Counted from the first letter of the stretch, positions 1 through 42,757 are shown. The stretch is DNA of 64,000 bases from Ostrinia nubilalis (GCF_963855985.1 NC_087105.1:5830501-5894500), one strand, 5' to 3'. Program-made: numbers and translations. Notes: a model not told the origin generated them from the letters alone.

Positions 1-1580
1 GAACGCGGAACCGGTTAATATATTTCCTAAGCTATCGTCAAATACTTCTAGAATATTAATACTGGTTGTAGTTACAATAACTAAACATGCGTCCAGTAAA
101 ATTTCAGTTCCAGTTCCAGTTAAGGTTACACATTAAAAATCCGGCTTGCGAGTATTGAAATATTCTTCAAAATAAATATGAATGTAAATCTTGATTTAGA
201 TTTTAATAGGTATAAATTTTATTCATTTAAAGTGGTACTGTTCCTTACCTGATTTTTTGGAGTTACCAAGAGCTTAAAGGCTAAAGATTCGATAAATCTA
301 CGTACTTACGTAATTGTAATAGGTGCTATTTTGCAACCAATATGAATGAAATAATAAATAATAAATAAGGCTATTTCAGTAACAAAGTTCCTTATAACTA
401 AAAACAAAGGTAAAGTAATAGAATAAAAGAAATAGTCAGATACATATTTGGCCAACGGTATATAGGTCTACTCTACTGTTGTTCAGGAAAAATTGAATAT
501 TTTAATTTATGCAAAATGTTATATCCACAAAGGTCTCAATTATGGTAGGGTTCGTTTGTTTGGAGCACCAAAGTGCGCGGTCAGTGAAAGTGCGCGTCGA
601 ATAATATCGAGAGCGAGTACGCGCGAACGCAACCGGCTCATTGCCACTTGTTATTTACATTTTAAGCAAAATGCGAAATAGGTTGCACTACTGCTGATTG
701 GGTCACGGAATGTTTGTTTAATTGCATGTTACCTATTTTAGTTTTATGCCGTAGGTACTTCCTCTAGCCATCGAGTTGCATGATGCATTGTACAAAAGGT
801 AGAATAAAAATTCTTGGCAAATGGAAATTTGTTTAGGTATTTATCTAAATGACAATACGATGAGTTTAATCGCAATTTTCACACTAGCAATTCAATTGGC
901 AAATATTAAACACATTTTTTATGACGGTGTCAAAACAGTTGAATCTTTACATTTAAAGTTATTGTTTACAATAATTGCCATGACTGATGAATGTAAATTG
1001 ATTTGTTTCACCAATTTATTCTGTCCCTCTAACATACTGACACACTAACATTTCTTAATAGTTATGCAGTATGCTGATCGTAATTAATATAATAACTGTG
1101 TAAGTGTCAATGTATTGACTCATTAATTTAATATCTAAAATTCAGTTGGCGATTTCAAAACAATAACTTCTTAAGGTATTTATTAAACCATTAGATTAGC
1201 ATTTATTTACAAAACGAAATATTAATTTGGGTGTGGTGGTGCCTTATTATATATTTTGTAGGGATCTTTGAATCAATGTCGATAATTCAAAATTTTACTA
1301 AGTTCCGAGTAGGTTAAAACGAGTGCGAACGATGCGAATTTCGTAGTCAATTCATCTTACTAAGTTTAAAGTAAATTTTAATCTATTACAAATCTAAAAT
1401 TGAAATTTTGTCGTTTCCAGTAACCAACGGATTTTATTTAATTGACTGTTACATATTTGAGAATCAGTGAAGTGTGACAAAATTAATAAACTAACAGTGT
1501 TTGTGGACTGATTGTGAATTTCAAAACTGAGGCGTTTGGTGCAGTGTCAACGTTTGTAGTCGGGGACATAATAGCTGAAG
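1..1580. other. 5' flank of the carboxylesterase; nothing recognised
   Basis: AT-rich sequence with no gene I can support. A short CpG-rich patch at about 540-660 (many CGCG) stands out from the background and could be promoter or untranslated exon, but no TATA, Inr or splice evidence fixes it. Confidence 0.4.
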
Positions 1581-30518
<28,938 letters not shown>

Positions 30519-31184
30519 AATGGCCCTATAATTCTAGGGCCTAGTCGAAAATACAGTGATTAGAGTGAAGTGACATAAACTAATCAAGTGCAGTGATAAC
30601 CGAACTAGTTCTAAGTTCGGAAAGACAAACGATTTCTTCCTTGAAAACGTGTACCAACATTAATCATCTCAACTTTCGCATAGTCTTGAGTTAATACGTT
30701 ATTACTTCTTACAGAAGTGCTTTTGTTCAAGCAGTGATCAAGTGGCAACTTAATGAAAAACATCTATCAAGAATAATTATTGTAACTTCTGTGAAGAATT
30801 GATCATAATTTACTTATGATCTAAATAACACATCTCTCGTAATGATGGATGATCTCAATGCAATAAGTTTGTCACTTGAACTGATCTGGAGATAATGCTT
30901 CAAAAACGGCTTAGTCCATTTCTATTATACAGAAGTGGACCAAGGAGCCGCAGTAAGCTCAACAAATCCTCTGCTACAAATACATTGTAAATATACATTG
31001 GTAATCTAGATATATTGCCTAGTTGTTATCGTATTAACAATGAAAATTGTTTAATTTTTAATTAATATGTAATACAAATAATAAGTATTTAAGTCAATTA
31101 ATTAATATTTGTTTGTTTTAAAATATAACTATTTAAAAACACAACTGTGTACAATTATTTGTTGAATAATTTAATGTTTGTTAA

Positions 31185-31190
31185 AATAAA
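31185..31190 (+). terminator. Polyadenylation signal of the carboxylesterase gene
   Basis: AATAAA about 670 bases after the esterase stop, in AT-rich sequence with no other gene between. Other near-matches exist upstream, so the exact 3' end is inferred. Confidence 0.45.
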
Positions 31191-31654
31191 ACATAAAGGC
31201 ATTTTTATAGGAGCTAGGTAATGATGTCATTTTATATTTCAGATCGTAAATTCCAGTCGTTACAATCTCATAATAGTGAATTGAAATCGGTTTACAAAGT
31301 CTATTGTTTTCAACGTTCATAATGGAATGTTAAAATGCAGACGTACGTATAAACGTTTCAATGTCATTAAAAAATAACTAGTAATAGGTATATTATTGAG
31401 CAAGTTCTACTACAGTTGTTTAATTATAAGGAAGATACTAGCATTTAGTCTGCGGCTTCGCTTGCGTTAATTTTACTATGGCACAAGTGTCTTCGAAGGG
31501 CACATTAGATGACATCATAAATAGCGGCCCGTAATCATGAGCTGACTGAAACGAACGATTAAGATCATCAACACATAGCCGACAGCACACCAGACTATAT
31601 TTTGTTCAAAATCACACTACTTTTAACTACATAAGATACTTATTGACACACCCC

Positions 31655-31771
31655 TTACTAATAAAACTTACACGCTCGTTGAACAGTGTTTTAAAGTGAA
31701 GTTTAGTATGGAAATGTCATTTTAAAACAGTGTTCAAAAGCTGTGTAACTTTTTATTAGTAAGGGTGGTAA
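31655..31771. mobile_element. MITE, CCCTTACTAATAAAA ends, copy 1
   Basis: CCCCTTACTAATAAAACTTACAC pairs with GTGTAACTTTTTATTAGTAAGGG; inner GAACAGTGTTTTAAA also inverted. Same family as 34162-34279. Confidence 0.75.
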
Positions 31772-32327
31772 GGGGGACAGTGTTTAGGTTCATGTGCTGC
31801 CGTAGCATAGATACCTGAAATAATACTAAAAACTGACTGTGCTATGCATTTATTCATCTATGATCTGATAGTAAATACAAAGTTGATTTTCCTGAAATGT
31901 CTAAACAAACGTCTTTTATACAGGGTGTACAAAACGCAGAAAATTGTGAAACTATACGTATTATGTTATTAACCTGAGGTCCGAGCTCGAAAAAAATAAC
32001 TAGATATTACCTAGCATGGATTGTTAGGTTGTCCAAGTAACCAAGTAACATAAGTTTATGAGCAGGCAGTTAGTACATACTTACTGGATAGCAACCGAGA
32101 GATCCAATTATTAATGTAGAGCCACGAACATAAAACAACGGTGATATGATTACAGTTGCTATTCAATTCCTTTATTAAATATTGATTATATTAAACGATA
32201 AAATGAAAAACAATAGCGAAAATAGACTATATAAAGTTTTCATTTTTCGAAATCAAATGCAGTTCTGTGTTAGGAGGCCTAGGCAGTTAGAATAAATTGA
32301 TATTATTTGACTATACTGACATCCAAA

Positions 32328-35300
32328 ATGTACGGCTGGGATGGCAGCGACTGCAAGGAACACCACTTTAAAGTAAACGAGTAAGTATTTCATGTCTGTG
32401 TGTGGTTTTCGAGATAATGAATTAAAGCAAAATTTTGGATTCGAGAGTTTAAAATCCTTATTTAAATTCAATGAACAATTCAATGACTACACCTTAAAGG
32501 TTCGTTAAGATAAAACAGTGGTTGCAGGATTTTATGGAGTTGGTCTATACTATAGATAATTCTTTTATCAACGTTATATTTGAAATAAAGATAAACAGTT
32601 TGCCATCGCAACCTTTCTACCATTACCAGTGCAACCAAAGTATCTTTTTATTTTTTATTTTCAGAGAAAATGCAAAACCCAATAGAAAAGTGTTCTGTAA
32701 TATACTAGAGTGTGTTGGCAATACACCACTAGTGAGGCTTAACAAAATACCAAAAGAATACGGGCTTGAATGTGAAATATGTAAGTACATATTGAACTGG
32801 ACTGTTCGTTTTAGCTGGCACGGGTTTGCACCACTAGCTGTTAGTTTCTAGAATAGAATTTAACTTTATTGCGCTAGAAAAAAACATCGATGTATCAAGA
32901 AAATTCTAGAAAATTAAAACATATAATAATTTATTAATTACCTACAGATGCAAAATGTGAGTTCCTAAACCCAGCTGGGTCCATCAAGGACCGTGTGGGA
33001 TTGGCGATGCTGAGGGATGCGGAGTCCCACGGAGTCATTCATGACGACACCATTTTTGTTGAGCCCACTTCTGGTAACACTGGTATAGCTGTTGGGTATG
33101 TTGCCTCTCTCCGAGGTAAGTAGTATCTTATTTTTTTAAGAATTTACCGAAATATTAAATTGTGTTCAGCTTCAAATGAAACAAAGCGTTCATGATTACT
33201 GAGTGAATGAAAAATGACAATAGGAACCCCGAGAGACCCTGATAACAGTACAACAAGAATATGTTTGTTAACATAATGATCATCATTTCTCCAGGTAACG
33301 ACAGCATAATTATAACATCTGTGAAAAACTCTGACGATAAAGTTAACACTATGCGCCTGATTGGATCAAACGTGATCCAAATTAAGGAAACCGAGTCCAG
33401 CTCAGCGCTCGCTCGTAAAATAAAAGATGCTGACCCTAAACGTGTAATCATGTTGAATCAGGTAATACTTATTTATTAATAACTAGAAGGTATTTTATTA
33501 TTTCCATGAATCCTTAATTTAATTGAAACTGCTTATCTACAATAAGTATGGAAGGTCATGTAAAGTGGGGACGACGGGATATAAAGTTAGTACGAGTATG
33601 TATATTACATTGTTCTACTTATTTATGTAACAAAATTAAATTAGGAAAAGGATGATGGGCACAAATGTATGGAAAGTGGTACCCGCTCCAATAGCCATAA
33701 CCAATATATATTTTAAAAGGCCTTTAGATGTAGGAAAATGTCTGCTATGGGGCCAGTTCTAATTCACGTTTTGAAAGCAGTAATTCCACTAAGTATTATA
33801 ATGAAAGTATAACACAATCATCCATGTATACGAGTATGTATTATGACTACAATCTATTAATATAACTAAAAGAAGCATTGAAAAGGAAAGGATTATACCT
33901 ACGATGAACTACCCAAGCTATTAGCCCTTTATTCGCTTTCATCATAATCATCATGATCATTTTAGCCATAGGACGTCCAGTTGAACATAGGCCTCCCCCA
34001 ATGATTTTCACAATGACCGGTTGGTGGCGGCCTGCATCCAGCGCCTTCCCGCTACCTTTATGAGGTCGTCGGTCCATCTTGTAGGTGGACTTATTGGGTC
34101 TTGTGGGTTTATTCGCTTTAGCAACTCATAATAAAACCCTTAAGAAGTAATAAAACTTTAACCCCTTTATTAATAAAAGTTACGCCCTAGTTGAACTCTA
34201 GCTTAAATTGTCATTTGGTATGGAAATGTCATTTTAATCCAAGGTTCTTCCTAGGTGTAACTTTTTATTAATAAGGGGGTAGTACTTCTTTAAATAAAAA
34301 TATTTTTTTCACAATTATCCCCATCAATAATTTTAGAGTAAAGGAAGGATGCTGCAGCAGTAAACCCTTCCTGCCTCGCATAACCTAAGTACCATACGAT
34401 GGACACGTATGATACTTCTTCTTCTTCTTCCTTGGTCCCTCACTGATGAGGATTGCGACCACAGATAGTGTTCCTCTACAGACTGCGGTCATAAGCTGTG
34501 TGGACCGCACGATGCAAACTTCCGCCCACCGTCTTCCTCACCGCGTCCGACCATCTCGTCGGTGCCCTGCCCCGAGCGCGTCTGCCTTCCATACTGTATG
34601 ATACTTAGGTTGCACAAAAAGTATCTTTATCTTCTAACGCAACCAGATCTGAGGCTGGTGGCCATAGTAAATGTTGTTCGTCTTGGTAAGACCTTTCAAA
34701 TGACACTACAAACATAACTATTGGAGCCGGGTACCATTCTGCATAAAAGTATGTATATCTTCGTACACAACCAGATCTGAGGCTCATGGTCATAGTAAAA
34801 GTTGTTCATCTTGGTAAGACCTTTCAAACGATACTAGACACATATCTATTGGAGCCGGGTACCATTTTGCCCATTGTCCTTTCGTCAATCTCTATACAAG
34901 ATTTCAAGATAAGACCTTTTTTACTTGTGTAGATAAATAAATATGGGAATAATCCCTTAGATTGTACGTAAGCAATCTAGATAATGTAAAGAAAATCTGC
35001 GATTACTTAATCTTCAATTTTTTTCAAGTTAACTTTTCACTTCTGAATCAAGTAAGGTTCGATTTAACCAATGGCATTTCATTTTCAGTTCGATAACGAT
35101 GTCAACCCACGGGTGCATTATGAACATACATCAATCGAGATAGCTGATGCTTTAGGCGATGTGGACATGGTGGTGATGGGAGCTGGCACAGGTGGGACTA
35201 TGAGCGGCGTGGGACACCGCCTCAAGGAGCGCAACCCAAAGTGCTTGGTGATCGCAGCTGAACCTGATGGCTCTACAATGTTCAACAAAAATGGGAAAAA

Positions 35301-36858
35301 ACACTCCTTTTTGGTAATTTTATTGTTACTCAGGTAACTGTGAAAATCAACGAAGCTGATTTTTTCGGTCCCCTACAGGCAAGGCTTACAGTTTGTAACA
35401 CCAACTGAACCTACTAGGCGTACCTAACATTACTACTTAATTCAAATCGGACCATTCGTTTCTTAGATTCGCGGATTGAAATGATCAAAATATGTCAAGA
35501 AAATATTTTTTTACAGGTGGAAGGGATTGGAGGGTCGAAGCCTCCAATAGTAGTCGATGCAACTATCGCAGACGGTTTCGAAGTTGTCACCGATGAAGAA
35601 GCTTTTCTAATGGCACGAGATCTGAGCAGAAAAGAGGGCATGTTATGCGGTAGGAAGTATAAAATAAAACAAACAATAGTTCAACCAACGGCAGCTCAGG
35701 CGGATCCTGGAATAAGAAATTCAGAAATCCTTAAAGAACTACTACTTTTTTTTAGTATTTAAATGTGTAATTGTGTGTAGAAAAAGTATTACGTTGCAGG
35801 TGGAAGCAGTGGCGTCGCAATGATGGCTGCGCTGAAAGCTGCAAAGCGTTATAACTTAAAAGCTTGCCAGCGAGTTGTGGTGATCCTGCCAGACGGAATC
35901 CGCAATTACATGACTAAATTCGTCAGCGACCAATGGATGGAAGCATATCGCTTCTTGGAGCCTCCAGAACACACCATGAAGTAAGTTAAAAAAGAGTTCT
36001 AGCCCCACTGAGAATAACGATCGATGCGTTGCGCAGACTTGAGAAAAAATATAATGAGACCACTCTTGCACCATTTTGTTGATTATAGTATATAATTACC
36101 TATCTAAAACATGTTTTTTTTCAGATGGTGGAAAAATCCTGTTAGTGATATACGAACGAGAAATTATCCTGTGATTAACATAGGATATACATGCTCTTCT
36201 GCACTGCGAGCGATGAAGAGTCAGAAAAAGACATTGGCAATCGTGGTAGACGGAAATGGGTAAAATATCCATTTTTAATTCCTAAATAATAACTCGGAGA
36301 TTTTTAAGAATTAATACAAATCTAGTAGGTAAAACCATAAGATAATAATAAGCCATAAGATGTGATGTACCTACAGTCTGTTGAGAAATATTGCGTCCTA
36401 CCTTACAGCTTTATTGAAGTCCGGTTTAAAAACGGAACTGCGAATTTATTTTTCAGATATTATGTGGGAATTGCTTCCAAAGATGGGTTTAGAAACTACG
36501 CTACGAACCCAACGAAGTTGCCAATGGAAAACTCCGAAGAGTTCGATTGGGAGAGTCCAGTTACAGACTATATGGTGAAGCACGTGCACATCTTGGCGCT
36601 CAACTCGAAAAAAGGAATGCCAAGTGTTGGTTTGTTGTCTAGAGTACTCGACATTACACCATTTGTACTTATTGGGAATGAAATCGAGAATGGAGGTATT
36701 TTTTACCCAGTACCGTTTATTAAGACATTACGATAATGATAGATAATTTATATCTATTAACGCTTTGTTTTTCAGAACATTTTGTGCCAAAAGGCATAGC
36801 CACAAGTGATGAGGTTCTGGATTACATTTACCAGCATGCTGCTGTAAAATCATACTAA
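32328..36858 (+). CDS. Divergent cystathionine beta-synthase paralog (CBS-A), 10 exons, 499 aa
   Basis: Coding exons: 32328-32380, 32665-32780, 32948-33115, 33295-33461, 35089-35313, 35517-35649, 35800-35980, 36125-36259, 36457-36695, 36776-36858. Intron phases are 2,1,1,0,0,1,2,2,1; total 1500 nt. An in-frame TGA lies upstream at 32298. PLP-dependent fold: GNTPLV (36-41), SIKDR with PLP-lysine K70, EPTSGNTG (95-102), phosphate loop GTGGT (201-205), GGSSG, RNYMTKF, then a C-terminal paired CBS (Bateman) region. Known family role: condensation of serine and homocysteine in transsulfuration. Compared with its neighbour at 43151 it lacks the PEKMS segment (TSVKNS instead), is five codons shorter in exon 4, and has EGIGGSKPP where the other has EGIGYDFFP. 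The short N-terminus contains CKEHH. It is an intact open frame, so probably functional, but substrate or reaction may have changed. Confidence 0.88.
33955..34085 (+). repeat. GGACGTCCA/GGCCTCCCCC repeat, copy 3
   Basis: CATAGGACGTCCAGTTGAAC, GGCCTCCCCCAATGATTTTC, GGTGGCGGCCTGCATCCAGC; in CBS-A intron 4. Confidence 0.7.
34162..34279. mobile_element. MITE, CCCTTATTAATAAAA ends, copy 2
   Basis: CCCCTTTATTAATAAAAGTTAC and GTAACTTTTTATTAATAAGGGGG, 118 bp, sharing TATGGAAATGTCATTTTAA with copy 1. Confidence 0.75.
34405..34597. repeat. Interspersed repeat fragment, CTTCTTCTTCTTCC start
   Basis: GC-rich piece (GACCGCACGATGCAAACTTC, CGTCTTCCTCACCGCGTCCG) unlike the surrounding intron; looks like a degraded lepidopteran repeat. 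No coding frame. Confidence 0.4.
34612..34869. repeat. Tandem duplication, 2 x about 128 bp
   Basis: Both units contain CAACCAGATCTGAGGCT, CTTGGTAAGACCTTTCAAA and TATTGGAGCCGGGTACCATT. In CBS-A intron 4. Confidence 0.85.
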
Positions 36859-39371
36859 ACCTGATGAACACACCTACCTACTGAGATAATTAAAACAACC
36901 ATGGCTAAGTGAAAATGGACATCGATAAAAATAAATATGTAACCTTACAATATTATTAATCTATGTGATTCATTAAACTGGGTTTCAAACCAAATTGTGC
37001 AGTATAATATTATTATAATTGTTTTCTTTCTGAAAGAATAGGTATATACCTTGTAGTCCTACCTGTGATAGGGATAGAGTCATGAGATTTTTGGTTTTAC
37101 AACGGTGATACAATAGAAAATAACACGAAGTAATAAAAAAGAACCTGTAATAGAGGCATTCTTTGGAGAAATTTATCAAATAACAAAAAAAGACAAATTA
37201 AAATACAGATTTTCAGAGAATTTTCTGTGTTCTATGTAATTTTATTAGTATTGTCTGTTATTTAGCATTATTACTGTTTTTATTTCATCAGGATATAGCC
37301 AAGATAATTATAGCATCTTAGTTCAAAAGTTATAACGTTTTCCTTACAATAAGAAATTGAAAGAAAAAAAATCTATAAAAAAAACCAGACATTTTTGCTT
37401 TTTTTTTCCTTCGTTAAATGGGCCTAGTTTCACCCATTTTCATATTATGTGAACGACATTCAAAGATTTCTGAATTTTTTTCGAAAATCGTCACCATACT
37501 ACAATTTATTTTCTGTAAATAATTTAACTTGGTTTTCCTTTCATTTGATTTATAAAGTTTGTTAGAGAGATCTCATCCTTATAAACTTAACCCTAACGAT
37601 CGATGCAATAAAAATATGTTTAACAGATTTTAGTTGGTTCGATTTCCGGGTGGGCAAGCATTTTTTTGGAATTCTCTGAATACAATTCTATTTCTTTAAA
37701 AAAATAAAGGATTGTTTTCTTTGAGTATAATTTTCTATTTACAGTATTATATGAGTACTTTCTACTTTCCCTCCAGGTGGCATTACAAAATTCCACCCTG
37801 CATTAGCCTGGGCGCAGACCACAGATATCTACTTAATCCATATCTGTGGCGCAGCCGCAGACCATCGATTTTTCATCATAAGTTTAGTCGGGCAGTTAAT
37901 CAGTATGGGCATGTATGGAAGTGCGCACATTACAAGGATTTTATTTGGCCCACAAAATAGTTGGATGGGCTTCCCAACTGCCTTCCAAGTTCCAATTAAT
38001 TATCGACCAACTATCGGCCGATAGCCTAGGCTAAATGTATTATTAATCAATTGATTTATACTAGTTATAACTCTCGATTTCACTTTTACATGATTATTTT
38101 AATTTGTCCTACTAATATTGGAAAAAAATCAAGCGGATTTTTATGAAAATTTTTTGCTTTGCTGTGGCAAACTGAATTTAATTCAGGCGAAGCCGCTGAC
38201 AATTTTTCAAGCCAACAGTTTAGTTTTTAGAGGACGCCCTACTCGAACAAAAATTGGCACTTTAAATTTTAACATTTTCAAACGGAACCCTAAATCGAAA
38301 AATATTCTTTAGAAACCCCTGTTAAAAGAGCTATCCAAAGATACCCCACACGATGTGATAGAAGATGAAAAAAAAAATCATCCTTACTTTACATGTAGCG
38401 GAGCTATCCTAAAAAAAAATTTTCCACCACTTTGTCGGCTTTGACGACTTTGTCAGGACTACGGAACCCTAAAAATGTTGCAAAAGCGGAAAATATTGTT
38501 AAAACTAAAAAGCATTAAAGAATTGAGTTTTGAATAGAATAACTTCATTTCATATTCATAAAATATAGTATACCAATACAATAATATACATGAAGTAAGA
38601 TTACCTAAATCTTTATATTACTTTTACCTAAATCGATAAATCGATTTATTGAAATCCCAATCGGTAGTTAGCGCTTCTCTATTTACGAGGTCAATGAACG
38701 ATTGTTACGTACTCTTCACTCGTTCATTCATTTCTTTCATTCATACCCATAGATATCACCACAGATATGGATAGATGCAGCATGTGTCAAAAATTGTATG
38801 AAGCCGAGCGTGCCACTTTTTAAACGTCATTAGTGTCATTTTAGCGAATTTTAGTGATTGCCGCAACGTAAAAGTAATCGTATCATCGTACTGCATTCGC
38901 AAAGTCATCGAATGATATCGTGTGACTCGATTCGAAAATTAATTAATTCCGATAAAACTGATAATTTCAAATACAAAACTGATAAATACAAAACCAAAAA
39001 CATCTTTATTTACCTTTTTAAAATAAATTAATTCTTACAAATCGTCAAATCTCGTTATTTTTTTTACCCTACCAGCGTTTTAAGACATAAATTTGTCAAG
39101 TGCATGAATACATGCATCAGTGTGTGTCTTATTGATGAGTAAGTACGGTTCCTTGGGATCGGTATGAGTGCACCACATACAGGGACCATGGTTTTAACTC
39201 TTAAGAGTACATCGCAGGATATGTATTAAAAACAATGCTACTTTATACTTCTTCTACTGCTACTTTATTCTAATTAATTATTTGTTACTTGTGCTGTTAA
39301 TTACAATTCTCAATCCGTAAATAATTTCTTCTTTCTACCGTGTTCGTACTACTGTCCTGGTAAAATCATCG
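36859..39371. other. Intergenic, CBS-A 3' end to the large palindrome
   Basis: No gene. Short repeat traces only: CGGAACCCTAAA words (38282, 38461), a small inverted CCACAGATAT...ATATCTGTGG (37819-37850), and CACCACAGATATGG at 38758, which has an inverse partner at 42843. Confidence 0.4.
36930..36935 (+). terminator. Polyadenylation signal of CBS-A
   Basis: AATAAA about 70 bases after the CBS-A stop codon, the first such hexamer downstream. Confidence 0.6.
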
Positions 39372-42300
39372 TAACCGATTGTAGTAGGGAATTTAGTGCA
39401 AGAACCCCTCCACTTTGGTATAGAAGGCTCATTTTTGCACCAGTTGTTCTTTGGATGCTCCTGAGTAGATTTCCGTCGGTAGACATCGGGAGCCCCCCCT
39501 GTGGTAGCAGGGGGAGGGGGGGCAAGTTTCCTGCTGCCGCGCTTCACTTTAAGGCCCATATCTTAAAAACTATGGATATTAGGGCAAGTGTGGTGTCATT
39601 TTCGGATAATTAAAGGATAGTGAATTCATTTCTAGAACAAACTTTTTGCCTTTTCATACAAAAAAATAGAAATATTGAGTAAAATTCACAAAAACCAAAA
39701 AGTATTTTTTTAAATAACCGTCGTTTACTTTTAAACCACTGGAGATAATCTAATAAAAAAAATATGTCCTGAAAGCTACATTTATCAGGATTATAAATAT
39801 ACACCATTGTATGGTACTTTTTTCGAAAAAAGTAGGTGAAAAAAAATTTTTCTTCAGGACACAGCGGGCGAATTTTAATGCGCGTCGGAAAAAAATATTT
39901 ATTTTATCCATGAATTCATACTATTTGGTTCATAAGCAAGTAAAGATTATTATTTTAGAATTTATTTAGAGTTCCTGGCACATCATGCTACCTTGATTTG
40001 TATTTTTTCTTCAATTAATTTTGAACTCTATGTGTAAGACATAAGGTTTAAAATAGTTTAAATACATTTTATTATTTAAAATATCATATGAAGAAAGCAT
40101 TAAATAAAGAACTTGAATTTGTCTAAACGTGTAATGATTATTATTATTATTTTAGTTAACATTTTTATTTCTACATACTATTGTACCAGTGATTTAACGG
40201 AAAGGTAAGTGTGAGGAAAGTGAGGATTGATATTATCATATTACGGGAGATTATTTTTAGCACAAAGGCTACGGCTGTGACCATTATAGTTGTTTTTTCA
40301 CACAGCACCAGCTTCTGCACTACTTCTTGCACTAACATCTCACCTTTTCCAGGCAAGCTTCGGCAGCACCGGGTAATCGGTCCATGTAGGCTCTATGTTG
40401 CTATCGACTCTGGTCCACCCCCAACCAGTCGGGTAAAGGGAAGGCTGAGTCGGTTGCTTGCAACTGGCCCTACATGCGAACCCCTTGAACCAACTAAATT
40501 TTAAATAACTTGAAAAAATCATAAGGACATAATTACTGCCCTTGATATACTGATACAAAACTGCCTAGGTTGGTGGGCACTTACAGCACTCGTTCATAGT
40601 CAAGCATGTAGTAATAGTAGGAGGTACTTGATCTAAAACAATACGAGTGGATTAATATTATGATAAGTGGGTAAAAAACAGTGGATTGAGCTAATAAGTG
40701 GATAGATCTTGAACTAAGGGACGACTAAAAAAGAGGACCAAAATCCCAACCGAACAGCCTAATCTGTTTTACTGACAGCTCCAAGCCAAGATGGCCTGGC
40801 CTCGGGAACGGGAGCGGGCGTCTCCTGTAAACACTACGAACACAGTGAACGTTTAAAGGAGGTTGCAATATTTACATCCTGAGCCACAGCCAGGCAGCAC
40901 TCAAACAAAGCCATCGCCTCAGTGAAGGTTGAGTCTAGAATTATTCTAGATGCAATCTTAAAGATGAACAAACTCTGAAGGCATGACAAAGTGTCCCTGA
41001 TGTGGGATACCTGGACATACAAGGATCGAATGCAATGAGAGAGCCGACAGTCTAGCGAGACAAGGGTCAGAGATGATACCTATTGGGTCAGAACTGATAG
41101 TACCTTTATCTAAAAGCTTAGGTACCTCATGGCCATACTTACTATGGCCTTATCCAAGAAGCACAGGGCTGAATGGGAAAGCTCCAACGATATAAGCCTC
41201 TCTAAATCATTCCTAAAGGGAAATACAGGGTCATGGAGAAAACTTATCAAAGGTAAGCCCAAGCAATTACAGGTACGCAAACTGGGCATTATGGAACGAA
41301 CCACATGTCCCACAAAATAGGTCTAACAACAGAAGCTCTCGAGCATGTGGAATACATGTGGCATGTGGGGTCCATGAAACACTTAATACTGTAAGGATGG
41401 GTCTGCTTGGGTCAGCATATCCGGCATCAGAAGACTATTAGGTGGCTTTCACTCAGACGCTTAATTCACCTAACTAATGGATAGAATTTTTTTGGATGAT
41501 AGGGAATAAAAAAGGGAGAATAAAGATCCCAATGGGTCGCTGTGGACTACGCTTAGGTGTGGCCCTACATAAGATAACCCAGACAGCTTTGTATCAGCAT
41601 TGGCTACTGGCAGTAGGTATATCAAGGGGTTCGCGTGTAGGGCCAGTTGCAAGCAACCGACTCATCCTTCCCTTTACCCGACTGGTTGGGGGTGGACCAG
41701 AGTCGATAGCAACATGGAGCCTACATGGACCGATTACCCGGTGCTGCCGAAGCTTGCCTGGAAAAGGTGAGATGTTATTGCAAGAAGTAGTGCAGAAGCT
41801 GGTGCTGTGTGAAAAAACAACTATAATGGTCACAGCCGTAGCCTTTGTGCTAAAAATAATCTCCCGTAATAGATAATATCAATCCTCACTTTCCTCACAC
41901 TTACCTTTCCGTTAAATCACTGGTACACAATAGTATGTAGAAATAAAAATGTTAATTAAAATAATAATAATAATCATTACACGTTTAGACAAATTCAAGT
42001 TCTTTATTTAATGCTTTCTTCATATGATATTTTAAATAATAAAATGTATTTAAACTATTTTAAACCTTATGTCTCACACATAGAGTTCAAAATTAATTGA
42101 AGAAAAAATACAAATCATGGTAGCATGATGTGCCAGGAACTCTAAATAAATTCTAAAATAATAATCTTTACTTGCTTATGAACCAAATAGTATGAATTCA
42201 TGGATAAAATAAATATTTTTTTCCGACGCGCATTAAAATTCGCCCGCTGTGTCCTGAAGAAAAATTTTTTTTCACCTACTTTTTTCGAAAAAAGTACCAT

Positions 42301-42757
42301 ACAATGGTATATATTTATAATCCTGATAAATGTAGCTTTCAGGACATATTTTTTTTATTAGATTATCTCCAGTGGTTTAAAAGTAAACGACGTTTATTTA
42401 AAAAAATACTTTTTGGTTTTTGTGAATTTTACTCAATATTTCTATTTTTTTGTATGAAAAGGCAAAAAGTTTGTTCTAGAAATGAATTCACTATCCTTTA
42501 ATTATCCGAAAATGACACCACACTTGCTCTAATACCCATAGTTTTGAAGATATGGGCCTTAAAGTGAAGCGCGGCAGAAGGAAACTTGCCCCCCCTCCCC
42601 CTGCTACCACAGGGGGGGCTCCCGATGTCTACCGACGGAAATCTACTCAGGAGCACCCAAAGAACAACTGGTGCAAAAATGAGCCTTCTATACTAAAGTG
42701 GAGGGGTCTCCATACAAATCATTGCACTAAATTCCCTACTATTGTTGTAATCGGATT
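39372..42757. mobile_element. Large palindrome, arms about 1.1 kb, around a LINE remnant
   Basis: Left arm 39372-40487, right arm 41621-42757, inverted and nearly identical. Both carry the same 65-codon frame (39807-39610 -, 42304-42501 +; MVYIYNPDKCSFQD) without a residue change, and both carry CGACGGAAATCTACTCAGGA. The right arm has one small insertion near its outer end. No terminal TG/CA or target duplication resolved. It sits between the two CBS genes. Confidence 0.8.
40740..41480 (+). pseudogene. Broken LINE RNase H region in the palindrome centre
   Basis: Frames read FTDSSKPRWPGLGNGSG (RNase H start), then out of frame QAALKQ and SRIILDAILK, then GYLDIQG...ADSLARQGSEM (RNase H end). 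Many frameshifts. It is the spacer between the two arms. Confidence 0.6.

Larger units (their letters stand above)
30519..32327. other. Esterase 3' UTR and intergenic spacer to CBS-A
   Basis: Up to about 31200 is probable 3' untranslated region. The rest holds one MITE (31655-31771) and nothing else recognisable; the CBS-A promoter must lie near its 3' end. Confidence 0.45.

Noticed and set aside
493..681. 62-codon frame near the CpG-rich patch
   Set aside because: No ATG-based start with context, no motif, no splice or homology support.
32522..32851. 109-codon ORF
   Set aside because: Only 32665-32780 is coding (CBS-A exon 2); the ends are intron.
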